The notes below the pieces were generated by a model. It searched no databases and was not told where the DNA came from. It saw only the letters and a program-made list of their open reading frames with translations. Made by a program: the position numbers and the translations under genes. Shown here piece by piece: positions 9,858-19,746 of a stretch of DNA of 64,000 bases (the first letter of the stretch is position 1; the number at the start of each line of letters is the position of its first letter). Source of the DNA: Xanthomonas sp. XNM01 (GTDB lineage: Bacteria > Pseudomonadota > Gammaproteobacteria > Xanthomonadales > Xanthomonadaceae); the NCBI RefSeq assembly GCF_014851915.1, contig NZ_JACVAP010000003.1:1-64000 (forward strand), written 5' to 3'.

Positions 9858-12017
9858 TCAGCGGGTCAGCTCGAGCTCCTCGAGCAGCCGCGGCGCCGGG
9901 TAGGCCTCCTGCATCACCCACTGCACGTAACGGCTGTCGACGGTGATGGTGCGGGTCATCTTCGGGTCGAACACCCAGTTGGAGCTGACCGACTCCCAGT
10001 TCATGTCGAACAGCAGGCCGACCAGACGGCCGTTGGCGTCCAGCACCGGCGAACCGGAGTTGCCGCCGGTGACGTCCAGGTCGGACAGGAAGTTGACCGG
10101 CACCGAGCCGATCCGCGCATCGTCCAGCCCGCCGTAACGCTTGGCCGCGACCGCCTCCAGCAGCGCCTTCGGCGCATCGAACGGCTCGACGCCGGTGTCC
10201 TTCGCCGCCAGGCCCTCGAGCGTGGTGAACGGGGTGTAGGCCACGCCGTCCTTCGGCGTGTAGCCCATCACGTTGCCGAAGGTGATGCGCAGCGACAGGT
10301 TGGCGTCCGGGTAGACGAAGCGGCCCTGGCTCTGGCGGTAGTCGGCCACCGCCTGCAGGAAGCGCGGACGCGCCTGCAGGTCCTCGCCGGTGCCGCGCTT
10401 GCGCTGCTCTTCCAGCTGCAGCAGGGTCGGCATCACCGCCACCGCGTACTGGATCGCCGGGTCGGTGCTGGCCTCGAACGCCGTACGGTCGGCGTTGAAC
10501 CACTTCAGCCGCTCTTCGGTGCTGCCCAGGCCGGTCTTCGCCAGACGGTCCAGCGCACGCTTGACCGCGGCATCGCCAGTGCCCAGCCAGGTGTCGACCG
10601 CGGCCACGCGCTGCTGCGCCGGCAGCGCGACATACTGCTGCAGCCAGTACTGCTGCAGCTGGCGGTCCATCGAGGCGACGTAGCGGCGCTCCATCTGCTT
10701 CAGGCCGCCCTCGATGCCGGGCAGGTCACGCTGCTGGTAGCCCGACTCGCGCTCGGCATCGGGCTTGGCGCGTTCGATCGACAGGCGGTACAGCTGCACG
10801 GCCGCACCGATCGCACCGGTGGTGTTGAACTGCGCCAGGACCAGATCGCGGTCGCGGGTCTGGCGGCCACGCTCGGCCTGCGTCAGCAGCGTCTGGTGCG
10901 CGGCCAGCGCCTGCGCGCCGGCATCGCCCCGCCCGCGCAGCCAGGCCAGCACCGCGGCCTCCTCGGCACGCTTCTGCCCGGCGGCATCGATGCGCTTGAA
11001 GCCTTCCAGCTGGCCTTCGTAGTTCTTGGCGGTGTTGTTGAGGCCGGCCATCGTGTTGGCGTACTTCACCTGCACCTGCGGGTCGGCCTTGCCGGCGGCC
11101 TCGATCAGGCCGATCACCGCGCGGTAATGGCGGGCGATGGTCGGATAGGCCCAGCTGGCGGTGTCGTCGAACTCGGCCGCCAGCGCGTAGCGGCTGGTAC
11201 GGCCCGGGTAGCCGGCGGCCATCACGAAGTCGCCCTCGCCCAGCGGCTTGTCGGCGAAGCGCAGCCAGTGCTTCGGCCGGTACGGCACGTTGTCGGCCGC
11301 GAACGCCGCCGGCTTGCCGTCGCGGTCGACATAGGCGCGGTAGAACGCGAAGTCGCCGGTGTGGCGCGGCCACATCCAGTTGTCGATGTCGCCGCCGTAC
11401 TTGCCGACGCTGCCCGGAGGCGCATAGGCCAGACGCACGTCGCGGATCTCCAGATTCTTGAACAGGCGGTAGGCGTTGCCGCCGGAGAAGCTGTACAGGC
11501 GGCAGCGGAAGCCCGGCTCGGACTCGCAGGCCGCGACCTGGGCCTTGTCGAACGCCTCCAGCGCGCGGGTGCGGGCCAGCGGGTCGTCGCCGGCCGCCGC
11601 CATCGCCGCATTGGCCTGCGCGGTGACGTCGGTGATGTCGTCGAGCACGTAGATGCGCGCATTCGGGCCGGCGCTGACCTCGTCGGCCGGCGTGGCCGGG
11701 TTGAAGCCATCGCGGATCAGGTTGTGCTCGGGCGTGGAGTTGAGCTGGATCGCACCGTAGGCGCAGTGGTGGTTGGTCACCACCAGGCCCTGCGGCGACA
11801 CGAAGCTGGCGGTGCAGCCGCCGAGCGCGACCACCGCGCCCATCGGGTCGCCGGTCAGGTCGGCCAGCTGCTGCGGAGACAGCTTCAGCCCCGCCTGCTT
11901 CAGCGGCCCGGCGATCTCCGGCAGCTGCTGCGGCACCCACATGCCCTCGCCTGCCAGCGCGGCGGGAGCGACGGCCAGGGCGGCCAGGACGGAGGCGGTG
12001 AGCAGGCGCAGGCGCAT
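9858..12017 (-). CDS. S46 family dipeptidyl-peptidase
   Basis: The 719-residue protein has a signal peptide (MRLRLLTASVLAALAVAPAALA) and mature start GEGMWVPQQLPEI typical of S46 peptidases. The catalytic triad is visible as H84 (TNHHC), D222 (RHTGDF) and S654 (GGNSGSPV). The spacing matches characterised DPP7/DPP11 and DAP BII enzymes, which release N-terminal dipeptides in the periplasm. In that family the residue 18 positions after the catalytic serine sets P1 preference (Gly in DPP7, Arg in DPP11). Here that residue is Met672 in LLFDMNWES, so the specificity cannot be assigned by rule. The gene is divergent from tdh. Confidence 0.95.
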   Translation of the reverse strand: MRLRLLTASVLAALAVAPAALAGEGMWVPQQLPEIAGPLKQAGLKLSPQQLADLTGDPMGAVVALGGCTASFVSPQGLVVTNHHCAYGAIQLNSTPEHNLIRDGFNPATPADEVSAGPNARIYVLDDITDVTAQANAAMAAAGDDPLARTRALEAFDKAQVAACESEPGFRCRLYSFSGGNAYRLFKNLEIRDVRLAYAPPGSVGKYGGDIDNWMWPRHTGDFAFYRAYVDRDGKPAAFAADNVPYRPKHWLRFADKPLGEGDFVMAAGYPGRTSRYALAAEFDDTASWAYPTIARHYRAVIGLIEAAGKADPQVQVKYANTMAGLNNTAKNYEGQLEGFKRIDAAGQKRAEEAAVLAWLRGRGDAGAQALAAHQTLLTQAERGRQTRDRDLVLAQFNTTGAIGAAVQLYRLSIERAKPDAERESGYQQRDLPGIEGGLKQMERRYVASMDRQLQQYWLQQYVALPAQQRVAAVDTWLGTGDAAVKRALDRLAKTGLGSTEERLKWFNADRTAFEASTDPAIQYAVAVMPTLLQLEEQRKRGTGEDLQARPRFLQAVADYRQSQGRFVYPDANLSLRITFGNVMGYTPKDGVAYTPFTTLEGLAAKDTGVEPFDAPKALLEAVAAKRYGGLDDARIGSVPVNFLSDLDVTGGNSGSPVLDANGRLVGLLFDMNWESVSSNWVFDPKMTRTITVDSRYVQWVMQEAYPAPRLLEELELTR

Positions 12018-12132
12018 GGAGACGGTTCCAGCTGAAAGGATCCCCGATTCTAGCCAGTCGCCGCCTGCCGGTGCCGCATGACCGATGGCCTACCGGGCGC
12101 GTCCGCGGCAATGGTTTCGACCGCAACCTCCT

Positions 12133-12138
12133 TATAAT
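12133..12138 (+). promoter_or_regulatory. Candidate -10 box for tdh
   Basis: A perfect TATAAT sits 32 bp before the tdh start codon, which would give a leader of roughly 25 bases. No good -35 hexamer is visible at 16-18 bp spacing. The perfect match stands out in a GC-rich background. Confidence 0.55.
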
Positions 12139-12170
12139 GCGTGCCTTCCACAGCGAAAGGCGGCCCCGCG

Positions 12171-13205
12171 ATGTCCCGAACCATGAAGGCGCTGGTCAAG
12201 CGCGAAGCCGCCAAGGGCATCTGGCTGGAGCAGGTGCCGGTGCCGGTGCCGGGCCCGAACGAGGTCCTGATCAAGCTGGAGAAGACCGCGATCTGCGGCA
12301 CCGACCTGCACATCTACCTGTGGGACGAATGGAGCCAGCGGACCATCAGGCCCGGCCTGACCATCGGCCACGAGTTCGTCGGCCGCGTCGCCGAGCTCGG
12401 CCCGGGCGTGACCGGCTACAAGGTCGGCCAGCGCGTCTCGGCCGAAGGCCACATCGTCTGCGGCCACTGCCGCAACTGCCGTGGCGGCCGCCCGCACCTG
12501 TGCCCGAACACGGTCGGCATCGGCGTCAACGTCAACGGCGCCTTCGCCGAGTACATGGTGATGCCGGCCAGCAATCTGTGGCCGATCCCGGACCAGATCC
12601 CGTCCGAACTGGCCGCCTTCTTCGACCCATATGGCAATGCCGCGCACTGCGCGCTGGAGTTCGACGTGATCGGCGAGGACGTGCTGATCACCGGCGCCGG
12701 TCCGATCGGGATCATCGCTGCCGGCATCTGCAAGCACATCGGCGCGCGCAACGTGGTGGTCACCGACGTCAACGACTTCCGCCTGAAGCTGGCCGCCGAC
12801 ATGGGCGCCACCCGCGTGGTCAACGTCGCCAACCAGTCGCTCAAGGACGTGATGGCCGACCTGCACATGGAAGGTTTCGACGTCGGCCTGGAGATGAGCG
12901 GCAACCCGCGCGCGTTCAACGACATGCTCGACTGCATGTACCACGGCGGCAAGATCGCCATGCTCGGCATCATGCCGCGCGGCGCCGGCTGCGACTGGGA
13001 CAAGATCATCTTCAAGGGCCTGACCGTGCAGGGCATCTACGGCCGCAAGATGTATGAGACCTGGTACAAGATGACGCAGCTTGTTTTGAGCGGCTTCCCG
13101 CTGGGCAAGGTGCTGACCCATCAGCTGCCGATCGACGAGTTCCAGCAGGGCTTCGATCTGATGGAACAGGGCAAGGCCGGCAAGGTCGTGCTGAGCTGGA
13201 ACTGA
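12171..13205 (+). CDS. tdh: L-threonine 3-dehydrogenase
   Basis: Tdh oxidises L-threonine to 2-amino-3-oxobutyrate using NAD+. The protein of 344 residues follows E. coli Tdh closely: [19 protein letters not shown] with the catalytic-zinc cysteine, [29 protein letters not shown] for the structural zinc, and [19 protein letters not shown] for NAD binding. The C-terminus [17 protein letters not shown] is also family-like. The ATG at 12171 was chosen because gaaagg lies 9-10 bases upstream; the GTG at 12141 is only a few bases from the -10 box, and an ATG at 12183 has no ribosome site. kbl, its usual operon partner, is 6.5 kb away. Confidence 0.97.
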   Translation: MSRTMKALVKREAAKGIWLEQVPVPVPGPNEVLIKLEKTAICGTDLHIYLWDEWSQRTIRPGLTIGHEFVGRVAELGPGVTGYKVGQRVSAEGHIVCGHCRNCRGGRPHLCPNTVGIGVNVNGAFAEYMVMPASNLWPIPDQIPSELAAFFDPYGNAAHCALEFDVIGEDVLITGAGPIGIIAAGICKHIGARNVVVTDVNDFRLKLAADMGATRVVNVANQSLKDVMADLHMEGFDVGLEMSGNPRAFNDMLDCMYHGGKIAMLGIMPRGAGCDWDKIIFKGLTVQGIYGRKMYETWYKMTQLVLSGFPLGKVLTHQLPIDEFQQGFDLMEQGKAGKVVLSWN

Positions 13206-13246
13206 GGCGGGCCGGCATCGCCTCGACGCCGGCCTCCACATGGACG

Positions 13247-13276
13247 AAAGCCCCGGCATCGCTGCCGGGGCTTTCG
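13247..13276. terminator. Bidirectional terminator between tdh and the TorF-type porin
   Basis: A perfect 13-bp stem (gaaagccccggca / tgccggggctttc) with a 4-base loop lies between two convergent genes. The A/T ends flank a GC core on both sides, so it can serve both strands. Confidence 0.85.
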
Positions 13277-13311
13277 CGTTTCTGCTGGCCGCAGCGCGAC
13301 CGGCACGACGA

Positions 13312-14013
13312 TCAGTTGCCGACGCTGAGGGTCAGCACGACGCGGTCGTCGGCCAGACGGCCGAAGTTGTCGCGGCCGTTGCCGTCGGTGCCGACATAGC
13401 CCAGCGACGCCGAGACCATGCCGAAGCTGCGGCTGACGCCGACGCTCCAGTCGGTGTAGTCCTCCATGCCGACCCCATCGTCGAACAGGCTGCGACCGAC
13501 GCCCAGATCCAGGCTGAAATCCTGCGGCAGGCCGAAGCTGGCGCCGCCGTTGACGTACCACGCCTTCGCATCCGAACCGCCGAAGTCGTTGGCGTAGGCC
13601 ACGGTCAGGCTGTAGGTGTCGACGAAGGTGGTCTTGGTAATCAGCTCGTTGAAATTCAGCTCCGACGCACCCGGATAGGTGTAGCGGTTGAGCATCACGT
13701 CGAAGTTCACCGAGTCGCTGAAATCGACGTTGTAGCCGACGTAGTAGTCGACCTCGAAATCCGGATCGCCATCGCCGAAATCGACGCCCGAGGCCCAGCC
13801 ACCGGCGTAGAAGCCGGCCGGCAGGTTGAAGGTCAGGCCGACCTGGCCGGTCGGGTTCTCGTCGGACTGCGAACTGCCGCGCCAGACGTAATCGGAGGTC
13901 GCCGCGATCGACCAGTTGATCAGCGGGGTCTCCTCGTCCTGCGCGAAGGACGCGAACGGAGCGGCCGCGAGCAGCGCGACGGCGAGCGAGGTGGCGAGCT
14001 TGACTGCCTTCAT
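13312..14013 (-). CDS. TorF family putative porin
   Basis: The 233-residue protein has a signal peptide (MKAVKLATSLAVALLAAAPFASFA) and a mature region rich in alternating, aromatic beta-strands. The opening SIAATSDYVWRGSSQSDENP is the hallmark of the TorF/Gcw_chp outer membrane family, and the sequence ends in a strand (DRVVLTLSVGN). The family is named as putative porins; substrates are generally unknown. A good ribosome site (aggagag) precedes the ATG. The gene is convergent with tdh and shares the terminator. Confidence 0.9.
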   Translation of the reverse strand: MKAVKLATSLAVALLAAAPFASFAQDEETPLINWSIAATSDYVWRGSSQSDENPTGQVGLTFNLPAGFYAGGWASGVDFGDGDPDFEVDYYVGYNVDFSDSVNFDVMLNRYTYPGASELNFNELITKTTFVDTYSLTVAYANDFGGSDAKAWYVNGGASFGLPQDFSLDLGVGRSLFDDGVGMEDYTDWSVGVSRSFGMVSASLGYVGTDGNGRDNFGRLADDRVVLTLSVGN

Positions 14014-14195
14014 CGGGGTTCTCTCCTGGTGGGGTGCAACGGCCTGGACGCGCGACCGGTGGCGGGGCGCGGTTTCACAATTAATTAACCAGACCGATAC
14101 TGCGATGCAGCATTTCCCCGCGTCAAGTCCCGGACGCCGCCCCCGTTATCCTCCTGCGCCCGGCCACTCACCCCTGCGCGGCTTCTCCGCGCCGG

Positions 14196-15230
14196 TCAGG
14201 CGGCGGGGAACGCACCGAACCGCGCTGGCACCAGCCCCAGCCGCGATCCGACCGGGTGCCGCTGCGCCAGCTCCAGCGGCAACTCCACCTCGACCTCCTC
14301 GGCACTGTGGTCAAGGCGCGCGCGCAGCCGCAGCCGTGGCCCGCTGCGCTGGGTCGCGAGTACCGTGCTCGCCCACCCCTCCTCGCCCGGATGCAGGTCC
14401 TCGGGGCGGATGTAGACATCGAGCGCGGCGCCCGACGCGCCCTCCGGCGCCGGCAGCCCGAGGCCGGCCACGTCGATGCGGTCGCCGTCGCGGTGCCCAC
14501 GCAACCGGTTGACCGCGCCGACGAAGGAATAGACGAACGGCGTCGCCGGCCGGTCGTAGGCCTCTGCTGGCGTGGCCAGCTGCTCGATCCGGCCCTGGTT
14601 GAGGATCGCGACCCGGTCCGCCAGTTCCAGCGCCTCTTCCTGGTCGTGGGTGACGAACACCGTGGTCAGGCCGGTCTGCTCGTGCAGCTGCCGCAGCCAG
14701 GTGCGCAGGTCGCGCCGGACCTGGGCGTCGAGCGCGCCGAACGGCTCGTCCAGCAGCAGCACGCGCGGCTCGATCGCCAGCGCACGCGCCAGCGCCACCC
14801 GCTGGCGCTGGCCGCCGGAGAGCTGGCTGGGGTAGCGCCCGCCCAGCCCCTGCAGCTGGACCAGCGACAGCAGCTCCTCCACCCGCGCGTCGATCCTGGC
14901 CTTCGGCCAGCGCGCCTGGCCGCGGCGGACCTTGAGCCCGAAACCGATGTTGTCGGCCACCGTCATGTGACGGAACAGCGCGTAATGCTGGAACACGAAG
15001 CCCACGCGCCGGTCCTGCACCGCCAGCCGCGACGCGTCCTCGCCACCGAACAGCACGCGCCCGGCATCGGCGTGCTCGAGTCCGGCGATCACCCGCAGCA
15101 GCGTGGTCTTGCCCGAGCCGGACGGCCCCAGCAGCGCCAGCAGTTCGCCTTCGCGGATCTGCAGGTCGATGTCGTCCAGCGCGGCGAATGCGCCGAAGTG
15201 TTTCCGCAGGCCCTCGATCCGGATTTCCAT
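14196..15230 (-). CDS. cysA: Sulfate/thiosulfate ABC transporter ATPase CysA
   Basis: The ATPase of 344 residues powers sulfate and thiosulfate import. The nucleotide-binding domain has Walker [10 protein letters not shown] near residue 36, signature [15 protein letters not shown], Walker [13 protein letters not shown], and the H-loop [11 protein letters not shown]-terminal TOBE-like regulatory domain includes [12 protein letters not shown]. Length and motifs fit CysA. It is the last gene of the operon, 14 bp after cysW. The gene order porin-sbp-cysT-cysW-cysA supports sulfate rather than another oxyanion. Confidence 0.96.
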   Translation of the reverse strand: MEIRIEGLRKHFGAFAALDDIDLQIREGELLALLGPSGSGKTTLLRVIAGLEHADAGRVLFGGEDASRLAVQDRRVGFVFQHYALFRHMTVADNIGFGLKVRRGQARWPKARIDARVEELLSLVQLQGLGGRYPSQLSGGQRQRVALARALAIEPRVLLLDEPFGALDAQVRRDLRTWLRQLHEQTGLTTVFVTHDQEEALELADRVAILNQGRIEQLATPAEAYDRPATPFVYSFVGAVNRLRGHRDGDRIDVAGLGLPAPEGASGAALDVYIRPEDLHPGEEGWASTVLATQRSGPRLRLRARLDHSAEEVEVELPLELAQRHPVGSRLGLVPARFGAFPAA

Positions 15231-15244
15231 CCGCGTCTCCTCGT

Positions 15245-16201
15245 TCAGTGCCGGTGGCTGGCGGCCAGCGATTCGCCGTGCCGCCATTCCAGGTAGGTCT
15301 TGACCGCCAGCGTGACCAGCGCGCTCAGCGCCAGCAGCGAGGCGCAGGCGAACGCCGCGCTGTAGGCGTACTCGTTGTAGAGGATCTCCACGTGCAGCGG
15401 CAGCGTGTTGGTGCGCCCGCGGATGTGACCCGACACCACCGACACCGCGCCGAACTCGCCCATCGCACGCGCGCCGCACAGCAGCACGCCGTACAGCAGG
15501 CCCCAGCGGATGTTGGGCAGGGTGACCCGCCAGAAGGTCTGCCAGCCGCTGGCGCCCAGGCTGAGCGCAGCCAGTTCCTCGTCGCTGCCCTGCTGCTCCA
15601 TCAGCGGCATCAGTTCGCGCGCGATGAACGGGAAGGTGACGAAGGTCGTGGCCAGCACGATGCCGGGCAGCGCGAACACCACCCGCGGCAGCTGCACCAG
15701 CGTCTCGCCCAGCAGCGGCAGCTGCAGGATCCAGCCGTCCTCGATCGCCGGCCACAGCCAGCCGCCGCGGCCGAAGATCAGGATGAACACCAGGCCGGCC
15801 ACCACCGGCGAGACCGAGAACGGCAGGTCGATCAGGGTGACCAGCACGCGCTTGCCGGGGAACTGGTGCTTGCTGACCGCCCACGCCGCGGCGACGCCGA
15901 ACACCAGGTTGAGCGGGATCACGATCGCGGTGACCAGCAAGGTCAGCCGGATCGCCGCCAGCGCGTCGGGATCGGTGACCGCGCGCAGGAAGGTCTGCCA
16001 GCCGCCGCGCAGCGCCTCGGCGAACACCAGCACCAGCGGCAGCAGCAGGAACGCCAGCAGGAACGCCAGCGCGCCGCCGATCATCAGCCACTGCACCCAG
16101 CGCGGCTCGGTGGTCGGCGAGGCGGTCGCGGCGCGGGCACGCGTGTCCGGCACGTCACGCTCCTGCGGCATCGGGACGACGGAGGTCGCAGCTTCGCTCA
16201 T
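15245..16201 (-). CDS. cysW: Sulfate ABC transporter permease CysW
   Basis: The 318-residue inner membrane permease has about six hydrophobic spans after a hydrophilic, variable first 35 residues. The coupling region [24 protein letters not shown] is the EAA motif that contacts CysA, and [20 protein letters not shown] is the CysW family sequence. The start ATG overlaps the cysT stop in an ATGA context, so the two permeases are translationally coupled. CysW pairs with CysT to form the membrane channel. Confidence 0.96.
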   Translation of the reverse strand: MSEAATSVVPMPQERDVPDTRARAATASPTTEPRWVQWLMIGGALAFLLAFLLLPLVLVFAEALRGGWQTFLRAVTDPDALAAIRLTLLVTAIVIPLNLVFGVAAAWAVSKHQFPGKRVLVTLIDLPFSVSPVVAGLVFILIFGRGGWLWPAIEDGWILQLPLLGETLVQLPRVVFALPGIVLATTFVTFPFIARELMPLMEQQGSDEELAALSLGASGWQTFWRVTLPNIRWGLLYGVLLCGARAMGEFGAVSVVSGHIRGRTNTLPLHVEILYNEYAYSAAFACASLLALSALVTLAVKTYLEWRHGESLAASHRH

Positions 16202-17058
16202 CCCGCCCTCGCCTGGCCAGTGCGCAGCAGGCGCGCCTGCAGGGTGTTCACCAGCAGCAGCACCACGAACGACAGCAGCAGCATGGCCGCGGCGATCGCG
16301 GTGGCGCCGGCGTAATCGAACTCCTCGAGCCGGATGGTGATCAGCAGCGGCGCGATCTCGGTCACGCCCGGAATGTTGCCGGCGATGAAGATCACCGAAC
16401 CGTACTCGCCGACCCCGCGCGCGAACGCCAGCGCGAAGCCGGTCAGCACCGCCGGCCACAGCGCGGGCAGGATCACCCGGGTGATCGTCTGCCAGCGGCT
16501 GGCGCCGAGCGTGGCCGAGGCCTCCTCCAGTTCCCGCTCGCTCTCGGCCAGCACCGGCTGCACCACCCGCACCACGAACGGCAGGCCGACGAACACCAGC
16601 GCCAGGGTGATGCCCAGCGGCGTGTAGGCGATGGTGATGCCCAGCGGCTCCAGCCAGCGCCCGATCCACCCGTTGCCGCCGTACAGCGCGGTCAGCGCGA
16701 TGCCGGCCACCGCGGTCGGCAGCGCGAACGGCAGGTCGATCATCGCGTCGAACAGGCGCTTGCCCGGAAAGCGGTAGCGCACGAACACCCAGGCGACCCA
16801 GGTGCCCATCACCGCATTGAACGCAGCCGCGGCCAGCGCGGTGCCGAAGCTGAGCTTCAGCGCCGCGAGCACGCGCGGCTCGCTCCAGACCTGCCAGATG
16901 CCCGACCAGCCCAGGCCGCTGGTCTTCACGAACACCCCGAGCAGCGGCAGCAGCACGATCAGCCCGAGCCAGACGAAGGTGATCCCCAGGCTCAGTCCGA
17001 GCCCGGGGATCACCCGCCGGCGCGGTGCGCGCCGTGCGCCTGCGTCCAGCGTCGCCAT
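16198..17058 (-). CDS. cysT: Sulfate ABC transporter permease CysT (CysU)
   Basis: The 286-residue permease shows six hydrophobic segments and the EAA-type coupling motif ELEEASATLGASRWQTITRV. ARGVGEYGSVIFIAGNIPG is diagnostic of CysT. It is the partner of CysW, whose start codon it overlaps, and it follows the binding protein gene by 3 bp. The N-terminus MATLDAGARRAPRRR is cytoplasmic and basic. Confidence 0.96.
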   Translation of the reverse strand: MATLDAGARRAPRRRVIPGLGLSLGITFVWLGLIVLLPLLGVFVKTSGLGWSGIWQVWSEPRVLAALKLSFGTALAAAAFNAVMGTWVAWVFVRYRFPGKRLFDAMIDLPFALPTAVAGIALTALYGGNGWIGRWLEPLGITIAYTPLGITLALVFVGLPFVVRVVQPVLAESERELEEASATLGASRWQTITRVILPALWPAVLTGFALAFARGVGEYGSVIFIAGNIPGVTEIAPLLITIRLEEFDYAGATAIAAAMLLLSFVVLLLVNTLQARLLRTGQARAG

Positions 17059-17061
17059 CGC

Positions 17062-18087
17062 TTACTTGCTCGACTGGATCTGGTCGAACAGGCCGCCGTC
17101 GGCGAAGTGTTCGGTCTGCGCCTTCTCCCAGGAACCGAACGCCTGCTGGATCGTCACCAGTTCCACCTTCGGAAAGCGCGCGACATCGGCCGGGTCGGCA
17201 TGCTCGGGATGGCGGGGGCGGTAGTAGTGGCGCGCGGCGATGCGCTGGCCTTCCGGCGAGTACAGGTATTTCAGGTAGCCTTCGGCCGCATCGCGCGTGC
17301 CGTGCCGGTCGACGTTGCGGTCGACCAGCGCAACCGACGGTTCGGCCAGGATCGACAGCTTCGGCACCACGATCTCGAACTTGTCCGGGCCCAGTTCCTC
17401 CAGCGCGAGGAAGGCCTCGTTCTCCCAGGCCAGCAGCACGTCGCCGATGCCGCGCTGGACGAAAGTGGTAGTCGAGCCGCGCGCACCGGTATCGAGCACC
17501 GGCACGTTGCGGAACAGCGCGCGCATGTAGCGCAGGATCTTCTCGCGGTCGCCGTTGAAGATCCGCTCTGCGTAGGCCCAGGCGGCCAGGTAGTTCCAGC
17601 GCGCGCCGCCGGAGGTCTTCGGGTTGGGCGTCACCACCGACACGCCGGAGCGCAGCAGGTCCGGCCAGTCCTTGATGCCCTTGGGGTTGCCCTTGCGCAC
17701 CAGGAACACGATGGTCGAGGTGTACGGCGCGCTGTTGTCCGGCAGCCGGCGCTCCCAGTCGTCCGGCAGCAGCTTCGCGTGCCGGGCGATGGCGTCGATG
17801 TCGTAGGCCAGCGCCAGGGTGACCACGTCGGCTTCGATGCCGTCGATCACCGCACGCGCCTGCTTGCCCGACCCGCCATGCGAGGTCTCGATGGTGACCG
17901 TGTCGCCGGTCTCCTGCTGCCAGTGCTTCGCGAACGCGGCGTTGTAGTCGCGGTACAGCTCGCGGGTGGGGTCGTAGGACACGTTGAGCAGCTTGATGTC
18001 GCGTGCGGACGCCGACAGCGCCAGGCCCAGGCCGAGAATGGCGGCGGCCGTGCCCAGCGTGCGGCGGATCCGGGGATAGGTCTTCAT
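17062..18087 (-). CDS. sbp: Periplasmic sulfate-binding protein
   Basis: The 341-residue solute-binding protein has a signal peptide ending at ALSASA and a mature start [17 protein letters not shown], the Sbp/CysP hallmark. Further ligand-pocket motifs are [31 protein letters not shown] and [18 protein letters not shown]. It delivers sulfate (or thiosulfate if CysP-like) to CysTWA. The start chosen is the ATG at MKTYPRIRR. It lies 26 bp after the O/P-type porin gene, implying one operon. Confidence 0.95.
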   Translation of the reverse strand: MKTYPRIRRTLGTAAAILGLGLALSASARDIKLLNVSYDPTRELYRDYNAAFAKHWQQETGDTVTIETSHGGSGKQARAVIDGIEADVVTLALAYDIDAIARHAKLLPDDWERRLPDNSAPYTSTIVFLVRKGNPKGIKDWPDLLRSGVSVVTPNPKTSGGARWNYLAAWAYAERIFNGDREKILRYMRALFRNVPVLDTGARGSTTTFVQRGIGDVLLAWENEAFLALEELGPDKFEIVVPKLSILAEPSVALVDRNVDRHGTRDAAEGYLKYLYSPEGQRIAARHYYRPRHPEHADPADVARFPKVELVTIQQAFGSWEKAQTEHFADGGLFDQIQSSK

Positions 18088-18113
18088 CGTCGTGGCTCCG
18101 GCATGGGGGCAGG

Positions 18114-19481
18114 TCAGAACGCGACCTGCAGTCGGGAGAACACCGCCTTTTCGTCCTCGCGGTCGGCACCGGCGGTGGCTCCGCCGTCGAACCCGGTGTG
18201 GAGGTAATTGACGGCCAGTTTGAGGTTGGCGTTGAGATACCAGTTTAGGCCCAGCGCCCATTCCCGTGCCCTGCGCGAGGTCAAGGACGGATCGGCGAAC
18301 AGCGGGAACGCGGCGTCGTCGATCGCGAGTTCGCCCACGCGGGCGACCACTTCGAAGGCCCCCCACCCGCCCTGCGCGTCGAACGGACGCGCCGGCTTCA
18401 CCCCGCGGAACCCGGCGTCCTCGCCGCTGAGCACCCAGCTGGCGGTGGTCTGCCAGGCGCTGTGTTCGAGCGTGGCACGAGTTGCGCCGGCCCGCAGTGC
18501 CTGGCGGGACCGGATGTACTCGGCCTGCAGTCCGAACGGGCCGCGATAGAGGTAGCCCTGCGGCGAGAGACGGCTGTGCCTGCCGTCGGCCACCACGGCG
18601 GCGCGGTAGTTGAAGAACTGCTGCTGGCCCTGGGTGCGATAGCGCGGCAGCAGCGCGTTGCCGCCGCCGTCCTTGTCGCCGGTGCTGCCGCCCACGCCGA
18701 AGCCGATGCCCTTGACCGGTTCGAAGAACGCACGACCGGCATACTCGAAATGTCCATCGCTGTTGCTCGTCGCGCCATCACGCCCGTCGGGGGCTCCGTT
18801 GTACACGCCCAGCGTGTAGCTGAAGCGTGCATCGGCCAGTTCGCCCTGCGCCTGCACGCCCAGTTCGCGGTTGGGCGCCAGTTCGGTCGGGAAGCCACGC
18901 TCGATCAAGGCCAGCGCGTTGCCCGACTGCAGCCGTTCCAGACCCACCGGGCCCTTGACCTTGCCGGCGCGCACGGTGAAGGCCGGATCGAACTTCAGAT
19001 CGATGTAGGCGTCGACGAGGCTGGCGCTGTCGCCGGCGAACTCCGGCGTGAGCCGGAATCCGACCAGGTGCCCGAGCGAGCCCTCGAAGGTCGGACGGAC
19101 CCGGCGCAGCAGGAAGGTGTCGTCGCCGTCGGACGCGCCATCGCCGGTGATGAAGCGGCCATCGCCCTGCACCAGGCCACGGAAGCGGAACTCGTACCTG
19201 CCGTCGCCGGAGCGCAGCGCCGCACCACCCGCGCCGGCGGTCGCCACCGGCGCCGCCTGGCGTGCCTCCTCCTGCAGCTCCAGGTTGCGCTCCAGTGCGC
19301 GCAGGCGCTGGTCCAGCGCGGCCAGGTCCAGCGGCGTGCCATCGACCGCCTGCGCGTCGGCAGCACCATGACGCTCCAGCGCCTCCAGCCGCTGCAGCAG
19401 TTCGGCCAGGGTCGGCTGCGCGCTCTGCGCAGACGCCGGCAGCGCCAGTGCGCACAGCAGCGCCACGGCCAGCCGACGCAT
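18114..19481 (-). CDS. OprO/OprP family (phosphate-selective type) porin
   Basis: The protein has a signal peptide ([18 protein letters not shown]), then a short coiled-coil segment with [18 protein letters not shown] typical of OprO/OprP and related trimeric porins. The barrel begins with [20 protein letters not shown] and ends in a strand finishing with Phe (SRLQVAF). Family members transport phosphate or polyphosphate; here the gene directly precedes sbp-cysTWA, so sulfate or another small anion is a reasonable inferred substrate. I chose the start at 19481 because it gives a compact signal peptide; an upstream ATG at 19541 also has a purine-rich ribosome site and would add 20 residues. 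Confidence 0.88.
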   Translation of the reverse strand: MRRLAVALLCALALPASAQSAQPTLAELLQRLEALERHGAADAQAVDGTPLDLAALDQRLRALERNLELQEEARQAAPVATAGAGGAALRSGDGRYEFRFRGLVQGDGRFITGDGASDGDDTFLLRRVRPTFEGSLGHLVGFRLTPEFAGDSASLVDAYIDLKFDPAFTVRAGKVKGPVGLERLQSGNALALIERGFPTELAPNRELGVQAQGELADARFSYTLGVYNGAPDGRDGATSNSDGHFEYAGRAFFEPVKGIGFGVGGSTGDKDGGGNALLPRYRTQGQQQFFNYRAAVVADGRHSRLSPQGYLYRGPFGLQAEYIRSRQALRAGATRATLEHSAWQTTASWVLSGEDAGFRGVKPARPFDAQGGWGAFEVVARVGELAIDDAAFPLFADPSLTSRRAREWALGLNWYLNANLKLAVNYLHTGFDGGATAGADREDEKAVFSRLQVAF

Positions 19482-19708
19482 GCCGCCCCTGCCCGTTGCC
19501 TGCCGCACCGCCGCTCGCTGCACCATCGCCTGCGTCCGCATGTCGTCGCCCCATCCCGCTGGCCGTCTGGCCGGGAAGCCGATCCTGCGCACCCGGCCCG
19601 CACGCGGGAAATGACGAGATCGCGCGCGCTCATGCCTTCTGGGCATGACCGCGCGCGCCAGCTGCAGCGGTCGCCGGCACGACGACCGGCCGATCCGGTG
19701 CGGCTTGC

Positions 19709-19714
19709 TAAAAT
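19709..19714 (+). promoter_or_regulatory. Possible -10 box for kbl
   Basis: TAAAAT lies 32 bp before the kbl start, one mismatch from consensus and isolated in GC-rich sequence. No convincing -35 element is seen. The opposite strand of this 205-bp gap must also carry the promoter of the porin-cys operon. Confidence 0.3.
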
Positions 19715-19746
19715 CGGCGGCTTCGCACGCAGCCCGAGTCCGGACC

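Noticed and set aside
8988-12035. A 1015-codon plus-strand frame
   Set aside because: It is antisense to the histidine phosphatase and the S46 peptidase and shows the same GC-driven composition without any domain.
12141-12170. GTG start adding ten residues to tdh
   Set aside because: It is only a few bases downstream of the TATAAT box and has no ribosome site, whereas the ATG at 12171 has gaaagg at proper distance.
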